Positions 63,208 to 64,000 of a stretch of 64,000 nucleotides of DNA are shown here, one piece after another; within the stretch, counting starts at the first letter, position 1; each line of letters starts with the position of its first letter. The position numbers were made by a program, and so were the translations under genes. Location: the NCBI GenBank assembly GCA_963530515.1, contig CAUSEC010000003.1:62001-126000 (forward strand), in the 5' to 3' direction. The stretch is from CBFFRJ01 sp963530515 (GTDB lineage: Bacteria; Pseudomonadota; Gammaproteobacteria; Enterobacterales; Enterobacteriaceae). A model generated the notes under the pieces. It worked only from the letters and a program-made list of their open reading frames with translations, had not been told where the DNA came from and did not search any database.

Positions 63208-64000
63208 GCCGGTTTCATACTGCCGACCATCGATTCAGGACGCACCCAGCTGTCAAACTCGGCTTCCGTAAGGTAGCCGAGCGCCAGCGCCGAGGCTTTC
63301 AGGGTCAGCCCCTCTTTGTGCGCTTTCTTGGCAATTTCCGCAGCCTTGTCGTAACCAATGTGCGTGTTCAGCGCGGTGACCAGCATCAGTGACTCATTGA
63401 GCAACTGGTCGATCCGCTCGCGATTCGGCTCAATACCCGTCGCGCAGTGCTCATTGAAACTCTCCATGCCATCGGCCAGTAAACGCACCGACTGCAGGAA
63501 ATTGTGGATGACCATCGGACGGAAGACGTTGAGCTCAAAGTTGCCAGACGCTCCGCCCATGTTGACCGCCACATCATTGCCCAGCACCTGGCAGCAAAGC
63601 ATGGTCATAGCCTCACACTGCGTCGGGTTGACCTTGCCCGGCATGATGGAGCTGCCCGGTTCGTTCTCCGGTATGGAGATTTCACCGATGCCACAGCGTG
63701 GCCCGGATGCCAGCCAGCGGACATCGTTGGCAATCTTCATGAGCGAAGCCGCAAGACCTTTAAGCGCGCCATGGGCATGCACCAGCGCGTCACAGGTGGC
63801 CAGCGCTTCGAATTTATTCGGTGCGGTGATGAACGGCTGTTGAGTGAAGGACGCTAGCTCATCGGCCACGCGTTTGGCATACTCAGGATGGGTGTTCAGC
63901 CCGGTGCCGACCGCCGTCCCGCCCAGCGCCAGTTCGCTCAGGTGCGGCAGGCTATGCTCAATGTGCCTGAGACTATGCTCGAGCATCGCCACCCAGCCCG
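63204..64000 (-). CDS. fumC: Fumarate hydratase class II (FumC), N-terminal part outside the window
   Basis: The C-terminal 262-plus residues are present. The frame continues through the window edge (GWVAML... on the minus strand), so the ATG at 63992 is internal. GSSIMPGKVNPTQCEA is the class II signature loop with the catalytic serine, and NMGGASGNFELNVFRP follows. FumC is the iron-free, oxidant-stable fumarase of E. coli. The order tus-fumC is the same as in E. coli. Confidence 0.96.
   Translation of the reverse strand, partial: GWVAMLEHSLRHIEHSLPHLSELALGGTAVGTGLNTHPEYAKRVADELASFTQQPFITAPNKFEALATCDALVHAHGALKGLAASLMKIANDVRWLASGPRCGIGEISIPENEPGSSIMPGKVNPTQCEAMTMLCCQVLGNDVAVNMGGASGNFELNVFRPMVIHNFLQSVRLLADGMESFNEHCATGIEPNRERIDQLLNESLMLVTALNTHIGYDKAAEIAKKAHKEGLTLKASALALGYLTEAEFDSWVRPESMVGSMKPA

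Overview
The window is chromosomal DNA of a member of the Enterobacteriaceae. Gene order follows the E. coli and Salmonella trp-opp-terminus region, and nearly all proteins closely match E. coli proteins in length and sequence. An rpfF-type DSF synthase beside the PAS-GGDEF-EAL gene, together with other small differences from E. coli, points to Enterobacter, Cronobacter or a close relative. I cannot name the species from sequence alone. Almost everything is core genome. I saw no insertion sequence, prophage or CRISPR array.

Layout. 1-2831: the C-terminal bulk of rpfR/pdeR (c-di-GMP turnover) converging on rpfF (fatty-acid signal synthase), a likely complete DSF-type quorum-sensing pair. 3026-9073: yciZ, yciT, osmB, yciH-pyrF, a Tus-binding ter site, lapA-lapB (control of LPS synthesis), pgpB and ribA. 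9117-17280: acnA, three tiny genes (ymiC, yciX, ymiA), cysB, topA and yciN. 17317-22462: sohB, yciK-btuR, rluB, and rnm-yciO. 22534-29270: the complete trp promoter/operator, leader peptide, attenuator and trpEDCBA. 29488-36506: a small membrane protein, ompW, yciC, yciB, yciA, tonB, yciI, an SMR efflux gene, yciY, clsA and yciU. 36550-42135: oppABCDF. 42910-53206: ychE, adhE, tdk, hns, galU, rssB-rssA, ychJ and purU. 53369-53573: two identical tRNA-Tyr genes. 53716-64000: pntAB, ydgH, ydgI, ydgC, rstAB, a second ter site with tus, and the C-terminal part of fumC.

Functional groupings. There is signalling (RpfF/RpfR; RstAB; RssB control of RpoS), envelope work (LapAB, PgpB, ClsA, OmpW, TonB, YciB/C), tryptophan synthesis under repression and attenuation, peptide import (Opp), redox and fermentation (AdhE, PntAB, AcnA, FumC), and the end of replication (two ter sites plus Tus, TopA and H-NS).

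Main points of interest. (1) The rpfF-rpfR pair. (2) Two ter sites with identical 16-bp cores, only 56 kb apart and in the same orientation, on the two sides of a junction (tyrTV next to pntB) where the E. coli order is broken. (3) A possible Fur-box promoter ahead of the ymiA-yciX-ymiC small-gene cluster. (4) An SMR transporter at the place of kch, and an unrecognised 61-residue membrane protein at the place of yciGFE.
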